Shown here one piece after another: positions 33,730-40,240 of a DNA stretch of 40,240 nucleotides. Numbering within the stretch: position 1 is the first letter of the stretch; each line of letters opens with the position of its first letter. The notes beneath the pieces are model-generated. The model was given only the letters and a program-made list of their open reading frames with translations. It was not told the origin of the DNA and made no database searches. The DNA comes from an uncultured Eubacteriales bacterium. Lineage in GTDB: Bacteria; Bacillota; Clostridia; Oscillospirales; Oscillospiraceae. Position numbers and translations under genes: made by a program. Where the stretch lies: positions 1 to 40,240 of the forward strand of contig CABRZL010000013.1 of assembly GCA_902475435.1 (NCBI GenBank), read 5' to 3'.

Positions 33730-36700
33730 ATGGATCAAGTGTTTCGCTGTTTTGTAGAGAAGCGCCCCGGCTTTCAAGTTGAAGCCGACAATCTTCTGCG
33801 GGATTTGCGGGATCAGTTAGGAATCGAAGGCCTGACCGCGCTTCGACTGTTCCACCGCTATGACGCACAAGGCTTAAGCAAAGAAATTTATGTCCGAGCC
33901 CGGGAAACCGTATTTTCTGAACCTATGGTGGACCACTGCTACGATGAAACCCTTCCCGAGCTTGGCGAATGCACACTGTTGGCCGTGGAATCTTTGCCAG
34001 GTCAGTTCGACCAGCGTGCGGACTCCTGTGCCCAGTGCATTGGAATCCTTGCCTGTGGAGAACGCCCACTGATCTCTGCCGCTACCGTTTACGCTTTATA
34101 CGGCAATTTAACATCAGAAGAACTTCAGAAGATTCGAGATTATGTCATTAACCCCGTGGAGACCCGAGAAGCCAGTCTCACCAAGCCGGAAAGCCTCCAG
34201 CAAACTTATGAGATTCCAACAGATGTCTCCACCCTTGACGGCTTTATCGACGTTGATCCATCCGAGCTATCTTCGTATCTTGACCAGTATGGCCTGGCTA
34301 TGGATCTGGATGACCTGAAATTTTTCCAGAACTATTTTAAAAACGAGGCCAAACGGGATCCTACCATCACAGAGCTCAAGGTGGTGGATACGTATTGGTC
34401 CGATCACTGCCGACATACTACTTTCTCTACACACATCGACGCAGTGGAGTTCTTTGATAAAAATGTAAAAACCGCCTTTGACCAATATCTCGCTTGCCGG
34501 CAAGAAGTCTATGGGGATCAGGCTGCCACACGCCCCATTACGCTCATGGATATTGGCACTTTGGCCGCTAAGGTCCTCAAAAAGCGCGGTATCTTGAAGC
34601 ATCTTGACGAGTCTGAGGAGATCAATGCATGCTCCGTGCATGTGGATGCAGATATGGATGGTCAAACGGAAGACTGGCTCCTCATGTTTAAAAATGAAAC
34701 ACATAACCACCCCACAGAGATCGAACCATTTGGTGGCGCGGCTACCTGCATCGGCGGTGCCATTCGAGATCCCCTGTCCGGACGCAGTTATGTCTATCAG
34801 GCTATGCGCGTCACCGGTGCCGGAGATCCAACTGTACCGCTGTCTGAAACCATGCCCGGAAAGCTTCCTCAGCGGAAACTTACCACTACGGCCGCAGCAG
34901 GCTATTCCTCTTATGGCAATCAGATTGGTCTTGCCACCGGTTTGGTCCATGAATTTTATCACCCTGGATATATTGCCAAGCGCATGGAAATTGGCGCCGT
35001 GGTGGGCGCTGCTCCTGCTCACAACGTGGTGCGCATGGTTCCCGCTCCCGGTGATCGTGTGATTCTTTTGGGCGGGCGTACCGGCCGGGATGGCTGCGGC
35101 GGCGCAACCGGCTCCTCCAAAAGCCACACCTCTGCCTCCTTGGAAACCTGCTCCGCTGAGGTTCAAAAGGGCAACGCCCCTGAAGAACGCAAACTTCAGC
35201 GTTTGTTCCGCAAACCGGATGTAACCAGAATGATTAAGCGATGCAATGACTTTGGTGCCGGCGGTGTATCTGTCGCCATTGGCGAGTTGGCTGACGGTCT
35301 GGATATCGACCTCAACGCCGTTCCCAAAAAATATGACGGCCTTGACGGAACCGAACTGGCTATTTCGGAATCCCAGGAACGTATGGCCGTCGTAGTAGCG
35401 CCTGAAAACGTAGATGCATTTCTCTCTGCTGCAGCAGGGGAGAATTTGGAGGCCACCCTGGTAGCTACGGTCACGGAGACTCCACGAATGGTTCTCCGCT
35501 GGAATGGAAAAACCATTGTGGATCTCAGCCGTGAATTTCTCAGTTCCAACGGTGCAGATAAACACACCATGGTTTCTGTTATGCCCCTGTCTGCTGTTTC
35601 CGCACCAGTTTGGAACGGAAGTCCTTCCGAACAGTTAAAAGCCCTGGCACAGGATCTGAGCTGTTGCTCTCAACGTGGTTTGGTTGAGCGCTTTGATGGT
35701 TCGATTGGCGCTGCTTCCGTTTTGATGCCTTTTGGTGGCAAAGAGCAAACTTCTCCCACCCAGGTCATGGCGGCACTGCTCCCTTCCGGCGAAAAGGAGA
35801 CCTCTACCTGCTCTGTAATGGGCTACGGCTTTAACCCTGATTTATCCTCTCAAAATCCCTTTATAGGTGCGGCTACTGCGGTCGTGGAATCTGTATCCAA
35901 ACTTGTTGCTGCCGGATGCAACCCGGATTCAATCTACCTGACTTTCCAAGAATATTTTGAAAAGCTTCGTACAGATCCCAGTCGTTGGGGCAAGCCTTTC
36001 TCCTCTTTGCTTGGTGCATTTACTGCGCAAATGGGCCTGGGCGTCGCTGCCATCGGCGGAAAGGACTCCATGTCCGGTTCTTTTAACGATCTGGACGTCC
36101 CTCCCACTTTGGTTTCTTTTGCAATTGCCGCTCAAAATGCAAGGTATGTTTTAACACCGGAGTTCAAAGGTCACGGCAATCCCGTCTACCTCTTTACTGT
36201 ACCCGGCTACACCGATTACGCAACTACAAAGGCTGTATTCCAACAAGTTTATGGGCTAGCTGCACAGGGCAAAGTACTGTCCGCTTGGTCCCTAACAGCT
36301 GGCGGTGCTGCAGAAGGAATTTTAAAAATGTCCATGGGTAATCAAATTGGTTTCCTGGCAGCAGACAGCTTGGACACATCCCTTTTATTCCGCCAGAGCT
36401 ATGGCTCCATCCTCTGTGAATGCACCGAAAAGCTGGAGGTTGGTACTCTGATCGGCTACACTACAGACTCTGCTGACATTGACTTGGGAGATGGGCCGGT
36501 TCCAATTGCCGAATATCAGGCACTTTGGGAGGGAACCCTGGAACCGGTATTTGCCACAAAGGCCGGTTCTTCTGAGACAGTCTCCACGATTTTGTATGAG
36601 CAACGTAACGATAAGGCTCCTACTTATAAACATTTGAAACCCAAGGCCGTCATCCCAGTATTTCCTGGTACCAACTGCGAATACGACACGGCCCGTGCTG

Positions 36701-37434
36701 TAACAAAGGCCGGCGGTGAACCGGAAATTATTATTGTAAGAAACCTGACGCCTACTGCCCTGAGTGAATCAACCGTAGCAATGGAACAGGCGCTTCGATC
36801 CGCTCAGATGTTGATTCTACCCGGCGGCTTCTCCGGCGGCGACGAACCTGACGGTTCCGGTAAATTTATTGCCGCCTTCTTCCGGAATCCCGTGCTTACA
36901 GATGTCGTTCATGATTTGCTAAAGCAACGTGACGGACTTATACTGGGTATCTGCAATGGTTTCCAGGCCCTGATTAAGCTGGGACTTGTTCCCTATGGTG
37001 AAATTGTTCCAATGGACGAAACCTGTCCCACCTTGACCTATAATTTAATCGGCCGCCATCAATCCCGGTATGTTACCACGCGTATTGCTTCTGTCAAGTC
37101 TCCCTGGATGATGCACTGTCATGTGGGCGATCTTCATAATATTCCCGTATCCCATGGAGAGGGCCGCTTCGTTGCTACGGAAGAAATGCTGCATAAGCTC
37201 GTAGAGGGCGGTCAAATTGCCACGCAATATACGGATCTGCTGGGCAATCCTTCTATGGACATTCGATACAACCCCAATGGATCCATGCTGGCCATCGAAG
37301 GCATTACATCTCCTGATGGTCGCGTGTTCGGCAAGATGGGGCATACGGAACGCGTCGGGGAATTTGTCGGTAAAAATATTTCCGGAAATAAATATCAGCC
37401 TATTTTACAGGCTGGCGTGGACTATTTTAAATAA
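33730..37434 (+). CDS. purL: phosphoribosylformylglycinamidine synthase, single-chain (PurL-PurQ fusion)
   Basis: This enzyme converts FGAR, glutamine and ATP to FGAM, the fourth step of purine synthesis. At 1234 residues it is the large form, with the ammonia-generating glutaminase fused, so separate PurQ and PurS are not needed. In order: PurS-like N-terminal domain, linker with VDTYWSDHCRHTTF, first AIRS-like domain (THNHPTEIEPFGGAATCIGG from 324), second AIRS-like domain, and class I glutaminase from about 970 (FPGTNCEYD) with nucleophile C1075 (LGICNGFQAL). The start ATG 33730 has GGAGG at the right spacing. An in-frame ATG at 33715 contains that SD and is less likely, though it has its own AAAGGA. 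Confidence 0.96.
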   Translation: MDQVFRCFVEKRPGFQVEADNLLRDLRDQLGIEGLTALRLFHRYDAQGLSKEIYVRARETVFSEPMVDHCYDETLPELGECTLLAVESLPGQFDQRADSCAQCIGILACGERPLISAATVYALYGNLTSEELQKIRDYVINPVETREASLTKPESLQQTYEIPTDVSTLDGFIDVDPSELSSYLDQYGLAMDLDDLKFFQNYFKNEAKRDPTITELKVVDTYWSDHCRHTTFSTHIDAVEFFDKNVKTAFDQYLACRQEVYGDQAATRPITLMDIGTLAAKVLKKRGILKHLDESEEINACSVHVDADMDGQTEDWLLMFKNETHNHPTEIEPFGGAATCIGGAIRDPLSGRSYVYQAMRVTGAGDPTVPLSETMPGKLPQRKLTTTAAAGYSSYGNQIGLATGLVHEFYHPGYIAKRMEIGAVVGAAPAHNVVRMVPAPGDRVILLGGRTGRDGCGGATGSSKSHTSASLETCSAEVQKGNAPEERKLQRLFRKPDVTRMIKRCNDFGAGGVSVAIGELADGLDIDLNAVPKKYDGLDGTELAISESQERMAVVVAPENVDAFLSAAAGENLEATLVATVTETPRMVLRWNGKTIVDLSREFLSSNGADKHTMVSVMPLSAVSAPVWNGSPSEQLKALAQDLSCCSQRGLVERFDGSIGAASVLMPFGGKEQTSPTQVMAALLPSGEKETSTCSVMGYGFNPDLSSQNPFIGAATAVVESVSKLVAAGCNPDSIYLTFQEYFEKLRTDPSRWGKPFSSLLGAFTAQMGLGVAAIGGKDSMSGSFNDLDVPPTLVSFAIAAQNARYVLTPEFKGHGNPVYLFTVPGYTDYATTKAVFQQVYGLAAQGKVLSAWSLTAGGAAEGILKMSMGNQIGFLAADSLDTSLLFRQSYGSILCECTEKLEVGTLIGYTTDSADIDLGDGPVPIAEYQALWEGTLEPVFATKAGSSETVSTILYEQRNDKAPTYKHLKPKAVIPVFPGTNCEYDTARAVTKAGGEPEIIIVRNLTPTALSESTVAMEQALRSAQMLILPGGFSGGDEPDGSGKFIAAFFRNPVLTDVVHDLLKQRDGLILGICNGFQALIKLGLVPYGEIVPMDETCPTLTYNLIGRHQSRYVTTRIASVKSPWMMHCHVGDLHNIPVSHGEGRFVATEEMLHKLVEGGQIATQYTDLLGNPSMDIRYNPNGSMLAIEGITSPDGRVFGKMGHTERVGEFVGKNISGNKYQPILQAGVDYFK

Positions 37435-37452
37435 CCAAAAGGGGGAAATTTT

Positions 37453-38160
37453 ATGGTTCACACAGACACTACCATTCAAAAAATCAGTTCCGGCGTCTAT
37501 AGCATCGATCAGGACATGGTGCGTTGCTTTCTGATTGTTGGAGAGACCCGGGCTATGCTATTGGACACCGGCGCTGAGCCATATGACTTAATGTCCCTGA
37601 TCCGTTCTGTAACAAAATTACCTCTTCTGGTACTTCATACCCACGGTGACGGCGACCATACAGCCAATGACAACTTATTTTCCGACATTTACGCACACCC
37701 AGCCGAATTTCCGATCATTCGGAAATTTCGGCCGGATCTGAAGGCTCATCTGCATCCTATTACCGGCGCATCTTCTTTTGACTTGGGGGGACGTATCTTA
37801 CAGATTATAGAGGCCCCAGGTCATACCCCTGGAAGCATCTGCCTGATCGACCATCAAAATCGCATTCTGTTCTCCGGGGATACCGTATCCTATGGACCGG
37901 TATTTCTGTTCGGCGATCACCGGGATATTCATACATACCGTAAAACCCTGACAAAACTCTTAGAAATCGGTGGATTTGACATCATATATCCCTGTCACAA
38001 CACATGCCCGGTATCCTTAACTGTGCTCCCTTCCCTGATAGCTGCGGTAGATGGCGCGCTGGACGGCACCATTACACCATCGCCCACGGATATGCCTATG
38101 CCTGATGGGCTGAAACCAAAGCTTTACACCGTCGGAAAATGCGGTATTTTATACTGCTAA
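37453..38160 (+). CDS. MBL-fold metallo-hydrolase
   Basis: A 235-residue metallo-beta-lactamase-fold protein of unknown substrate. The expected metal ligands are largely present: H64-G-D66-G-D68-H69, H124 (APGHTPGS), D143 (LFSGDTV) and a late His near 185 (YPCHNTCPV). In the canonical HxHxDH motif the second His is replaced by D66, so the metal site differs from glyoxalase II. The architecture suggests a small thioesterase-, lactonase- or phosphodiesterase-like enzyme. It starts 18 bases after purL and ends 15 bases before the SDR gene, so it belongs to the same transcript. SD AAGGGGG. Confidence 0.85.
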   Translation: MVHTDTTIQKISSGVYSIDQDMVRCFLIVGETRAMLLDTGAEPYDLMSLIRSVTKLPLLVLHTHGDGDHTANDNLFSDIYAHPAEFPIIRKFRPDLKAHLHPITGASSFDLGGRILQIIEAPGHTPGSICLIDHQNRILFSGDTVSYGPVFLFGDHRDIHTYRKTLTKLLEIGGFDIIYPCHNTCPVSLTVLPSLIAAVDGALDGTITPSPTDMPMPDGLKPKLYTVGKCGILYC

Positions 38161-38175
38161 TTGGAGGTATTGACT

Positions 38176-38967
38176 ATGAATATTCGTTTTGATCGTCAAG
38201 TCTGTGTTGTCACCGGCGCCGGTTCCGGCATTGGCTTTACATGTGCCAAAATTATGGCAGAGAGCGGAGCAACGGTCGCCATGATCGGCCGAAACCCTGA
38301 AAAAATTCAAAAGGCTGCTGAGATGTTGCGTAGCAGCGGTGACGTTCACCCTTATGTTCTGGACATATCTAATGTAAATGCTATTCCAGGGATCGTGGAA
38401 AATATCCGCAAAGAGCTTGGCGAGATTCGCTTTCTGATCCAAGCGGCGGGTATCATGGCCGGAGGTCCCGGTGTGGATCTCCAACCCGAGGAATGGGATC
38501 GGGTCATGAATACCAATGCCAAAGGGCTATTCTTCATGATGCAACAGTGTGTAAAACAGTCTATGATACCTAACAAATTCGGCGCCATTGTAAACATCGC
38601 GTCTATGGCGGGCATACGCGGTATGACTCCACCTATGTGCTCTGCTCATTATTCTGCCAGCAAAGGCGCTGTAGTCGCCGTAACCATGCAGGCTGCTGTA
38701 GAATGGGCCTCTTCCAATATCCGCGTCAACGCCATCGCCCCTGGCGGCGTTTTGTCCGGCGGCGCTGGTGTGCACATCCCAGATCCGAATAAACCTGCAC
38801 CGGCTCCCGGTGGCCCCGGCGGTCCTGTTACAGGGGTGCCCTCCGGCCGGCTGTCTGATCCGGATGAAATTGCTGGCATGGCAGCCTATCTCTTAAGCGA
38901 ATGGAGCGAAAATACCACTGGCCAAGTTATTGTGATTGACGGCGGTTCCAGCGTAGTAGGATATTAA
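38176..38967 (+). CDS. short-chain dehydrogenase/reductase (SDR)
   Basis: A 263-residue NAD(P)-dependent oxidoreductase of the classical SDR type. It has the Rossmann glycine motif TGAGSGIG (13-20), a variant of NNAG (QAAG, 89-92), N114, S143, and Y159-x3-K163 (YSASK). The C-terminus ends with the family's VIVIDGGSS. A Pro/Gly-rich insert (about 202-222, PDPNKPAPAPGGPGGPV) occupies the substrate-lid region between strand 6 and the final helix, where substrate specificity is set. The start ATG 38176 follows GGAGG with good spacing. It is the last gene of the secA run and is followed by a terminator. The substrate is unknown; FabG-like or sugar-alcohol roles are possible. Confidence 0.88.
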   Translation: MNIRFDRQVCVVTGAGSGIGFTCAKIMAESGATVAMIGRNPEKIQKAAEMLRSSGDVHPYVLDISNVNAIPGIVENIRKELGEIRFLIQAAGIMAGGPGVDLQPEEWDRVMNTNAKGLFFMMQQCVKQSMIPNKFGAIVNIASMAGIRGMTPPMCSAHYSASKGAVVAVTMQAAVEWASSNIRVNAIAPGGVLSGGAGVHIPDPNKPAPAPGGPGGPVTGVPSGRLSDPDEIAGMAAYLLSEWSENTTGQVIVIDGGSSVVGY

Positions 38968-38973
38968 AACCAC

Positions 38974-39011
38974 AAAATCCGGTCTGAAGAGATTCAGATC
39001 GGATTTTTTAT
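38974..39011 (+). terminator. intrinsic terminator ending the secA-to-SDR run
   Basis: A 14-bp stem (AAATCCGGTCTGAA at 38975-38988 with TTCAGATCGGATTT at 38993-39006, one G-U pair) has a GAGA tetraloop and is followed by TTTTATT. Confidence 0.93.
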
Positions 39012-39096
39012 TGCTCAACCAAAAACTTTAATGATTATCTTGTCACTTTGCCAGAATTTAGTCCAGTAAATCAATAAAATACAGGCGGTTTTCTAC

Positions 39097-39125
39097 TTGC
39101 GGTCAACAGGTCAGCTTGCTATAAT
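39097..39125 (+). promoter_or_regulatory. extended -10 promoter of the aminotransferase gene
   Basis: TATAAT (39120-39125) is preceded by TGC (TGCTATAAT), with a weak -35 TTGCGG (39097-39102) at 17 bp. The start would be near 39132, so the leader is only about 30 nt. That leaves no room for a T-box or leucine attenuator. Confidence 0.7.
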
Positions 39126-39161
39126 AATGAGTAACACATGAAACAATGGAGGTCGAAATAC

Positions 39162-40229
39162 ATGGAAAAAATCTCTGTTACCCTAACAACGACCCACAAG
39201 CCCAAACCGGTGGGCCCTAATATCCCTTTTGGTGTAATTACCACAGACCATCTTTTCCTTATGAACTATGATCCGGAAAAGGGCTGGCATAATCCAAGGA
39301 TTGTCCCATATGCTCCCTTCCAAATTGACCCCGCCTGTATGGTGCTGCACTATGCTCAGGAAGTATTCGAGGGCATGAAAGCATACCGGGATGATGATGG
39401 TCACATTCGTCTATTCCGTCCGGAAGAGAACTTTAAGCGAATCAATAACTCCTGTGAGCGTATGAGCATCCCTCAAATAGATGTAGGTTTCTGCGTGGAA
39501 GCGGTCAAAGAATTGGTAACCATTGAGAAAGATTGGGTTCCCACAGCTCCTAACACCTCTTTGTATATCCGGCCTTTCATCTTTGCAACCGATAATAATA
39601 TCGGCGTTCATTCGTCTAAAACATATCAGTTCTGTATTATGCTCAGTCCCGTGGGACCTTATTATGAAACAGGTCTAGCGCCTGTCAGCATCATGATTGA
39701 AGAAGACGACGTCCGTGCTGTCCGCGGCGGCACCGGCTTCACGAAATGCGGCGGAAACTATGCTGCGTCTCTTCGTGCTGGCGAACGCGCAGAAGAAAAA
39801 GGCTTCTCTCAAGTTCTTTGGCTTGACGGCGTAGAGCGGAAATATATTGAAGAGGTCGGCTCCATGAACGTATTGTTCAAGATTTCCGGCAAAATTGTAA
39901 CGCCGGCCCTCAACGGCTCTATTTTGCCAGGTATCACCCGGAAAAGCTGCCTGCAGCTTCTCAAGGACAAAGGCTATACTGTAGAAGAGCGAAGAATCAG
40001 CGTGGATGAGTTAATTTCTGCCGCTAAGGATGGTTCTTTGGAAGAAGCGTTTGGTTCTGGTACTGCCGCTGTAGTCTCTCCCATCGGCGATCTGTACTAT
40101 AAGGGAGAAAATTACATCATCTCTGATGGAAAAATTGGTCCCGTCGCACAAGATCTCTATGATACCCTGACCGGTATCCAGTGGGGCCGTATAGAAGATC
40201 CCTATGGTTGGAGTCATATAATTTGTTGA
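39162..40229 (+). CDS. ilvE: branched-chain amino acid aminotransferase
   Basis: IlvE transfers amino groups between glutamate and the keto acids of Leu, Ile and Val. The 355-residue protein is of the longer BCAT (fold type IV) group. The PLP lysine is K195 in GFTKCGGNYAAS, with substrate and PLP loops EVFEGMKAYRDDDGHIRLFRP, YIEEVGSMNVLF and GSGTAAVVSPIG. The start ATG 39162 has GGAGG 9 bases upstream; an in-frame ATG at 39138 lies before that SD and is rejected. It has its own promoter, and no other branched-chain gene lies in the window. Confidence 0.95.
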   Translation: MEKISVTLTTTHKPKPVGPNIPFGVITTDHLFLMNYDPEKGWHNPRIVPYAPFQIDPACMVLHYAQEVFEGMKAYRDDDGHIRLFRPEENFKRINNSCERMSIPQIDVGFCVEAVKELVTIEKDWVPTAPNTSLYIRPFIFATDNNIGVHSSKTYQFCIMLSPVGPYYETGLAPVSIMIEEDDVRAVRGGTGFTKCGGNYAASLRAGERAEEKGFSQVLWLDGVERKYIEEVGSMNVLFKISGKIVTPALNGSILPGITRKSCLQLLKDKGYTVEERRISVDELISAAKDGSLEEAFGSGTAAVVSPIGDLYYKGENYIISDGKIGPVAQDLYDTLTGIQWGRIEDPYGWSHIIC

Positions 40230-40240
40230 TTGATGCATAA

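Noticed and set aside
34267..35565. 432-codon minus-strand frame opposite purL
   Set aside because: Shadow of purL; no start signal or domain.
1..40240. CRISPR array, phage, insertion sequence, tRNA or rRNA
   Set aside because: No regularly spaced repeats, transposase/integrase-like proteins or tRNA-like cloverleaf signals were seen by reading; a tRNAscan or Infernal run would settle small RNA genes.

Overview
The window looks like chromosomal DNA from a spore-forming, low-to-moderate-GC Clostridia member, most likely of the Oscillospiraceae (former Clostridium cluster IV) type. This rests on three things: an alpha/beta-type small acid-soluble spore protein (SASP), the order rpoB-rpoC-L7Ae-like-rpsL-rpsG-fusA-tuf, and clostridial versions of PurL, LysA and BCAT. 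No reference search could be run, so the family-level assignment is inference. I see no tRNA, rRNA, CRISPR array, phage or insertion sequence. It is mainly a core-genome stretch, and the novelty is in regulatory sequence and a few odd proteins.

Layout. 1-4.6 kb (+): a small divergent pyrophosphatase-like gene overlapping purD, then asnS and a lysA-type decarboxylase. 4.8-6.2 kb (+): a PucR-type regulator and an unlisted 55-residue membrane protein, closed by a near-perfect hairpin facing a convergent minus-strand block. 6.2-11.0 kb (-): small-multidrug-export family protein, an unknown membrane protein, recD2, comF and an mreB/mbl homologue; the last four are tightly packed or overlapping. 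11.1-23.4 kb (-): the transcription and translation core, rpoB-rpoC then L7Ae-like-rpsL-rpsG-fusA-tuf, with readable sigmaA promoters before rpoB (two), the L7Ae-like gene and tuf. The rplKAJL genes do not precede rpoB; a divergent SASP gene does.

24.2-28.1 kb (+): an OmpR-type response regulator, a sensor kinase and a Na+/phosphate cotransporter with a PhoU-like tail. TTTACA repeats, two of them exactly 11 bp apart, stand before both the regulator and the transporter, which makes this a probable PhoP-PhoR phosphate-starvation module. 28.4-39.0 kb (+): one probable six-gene transcript, secA-pgeF-lipoprotein-purL-MBL hydrolase-SDR, from a TGCTATAAT promoter to a strong terminator. 39.2-40.2 kb (+): a branched-chain aminotransferase with its own promoter.

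Best leads: the 506-bp SASP/rpoB intergenic region (tandem rpoB promoters, a palindrome over the -10, a -35 shared with a divergent promoter, an orphan plus-strand terminator that may end a small antisense RNA, and a six-codon ORF over the rpoB start); the structured rpsL-rpsG spacer (possible S7 feedback site); the Pho boxes; and an orphan extracytoplasmic binding lipoprotein with an acidic repeat insert inside the secA-purL transcript.
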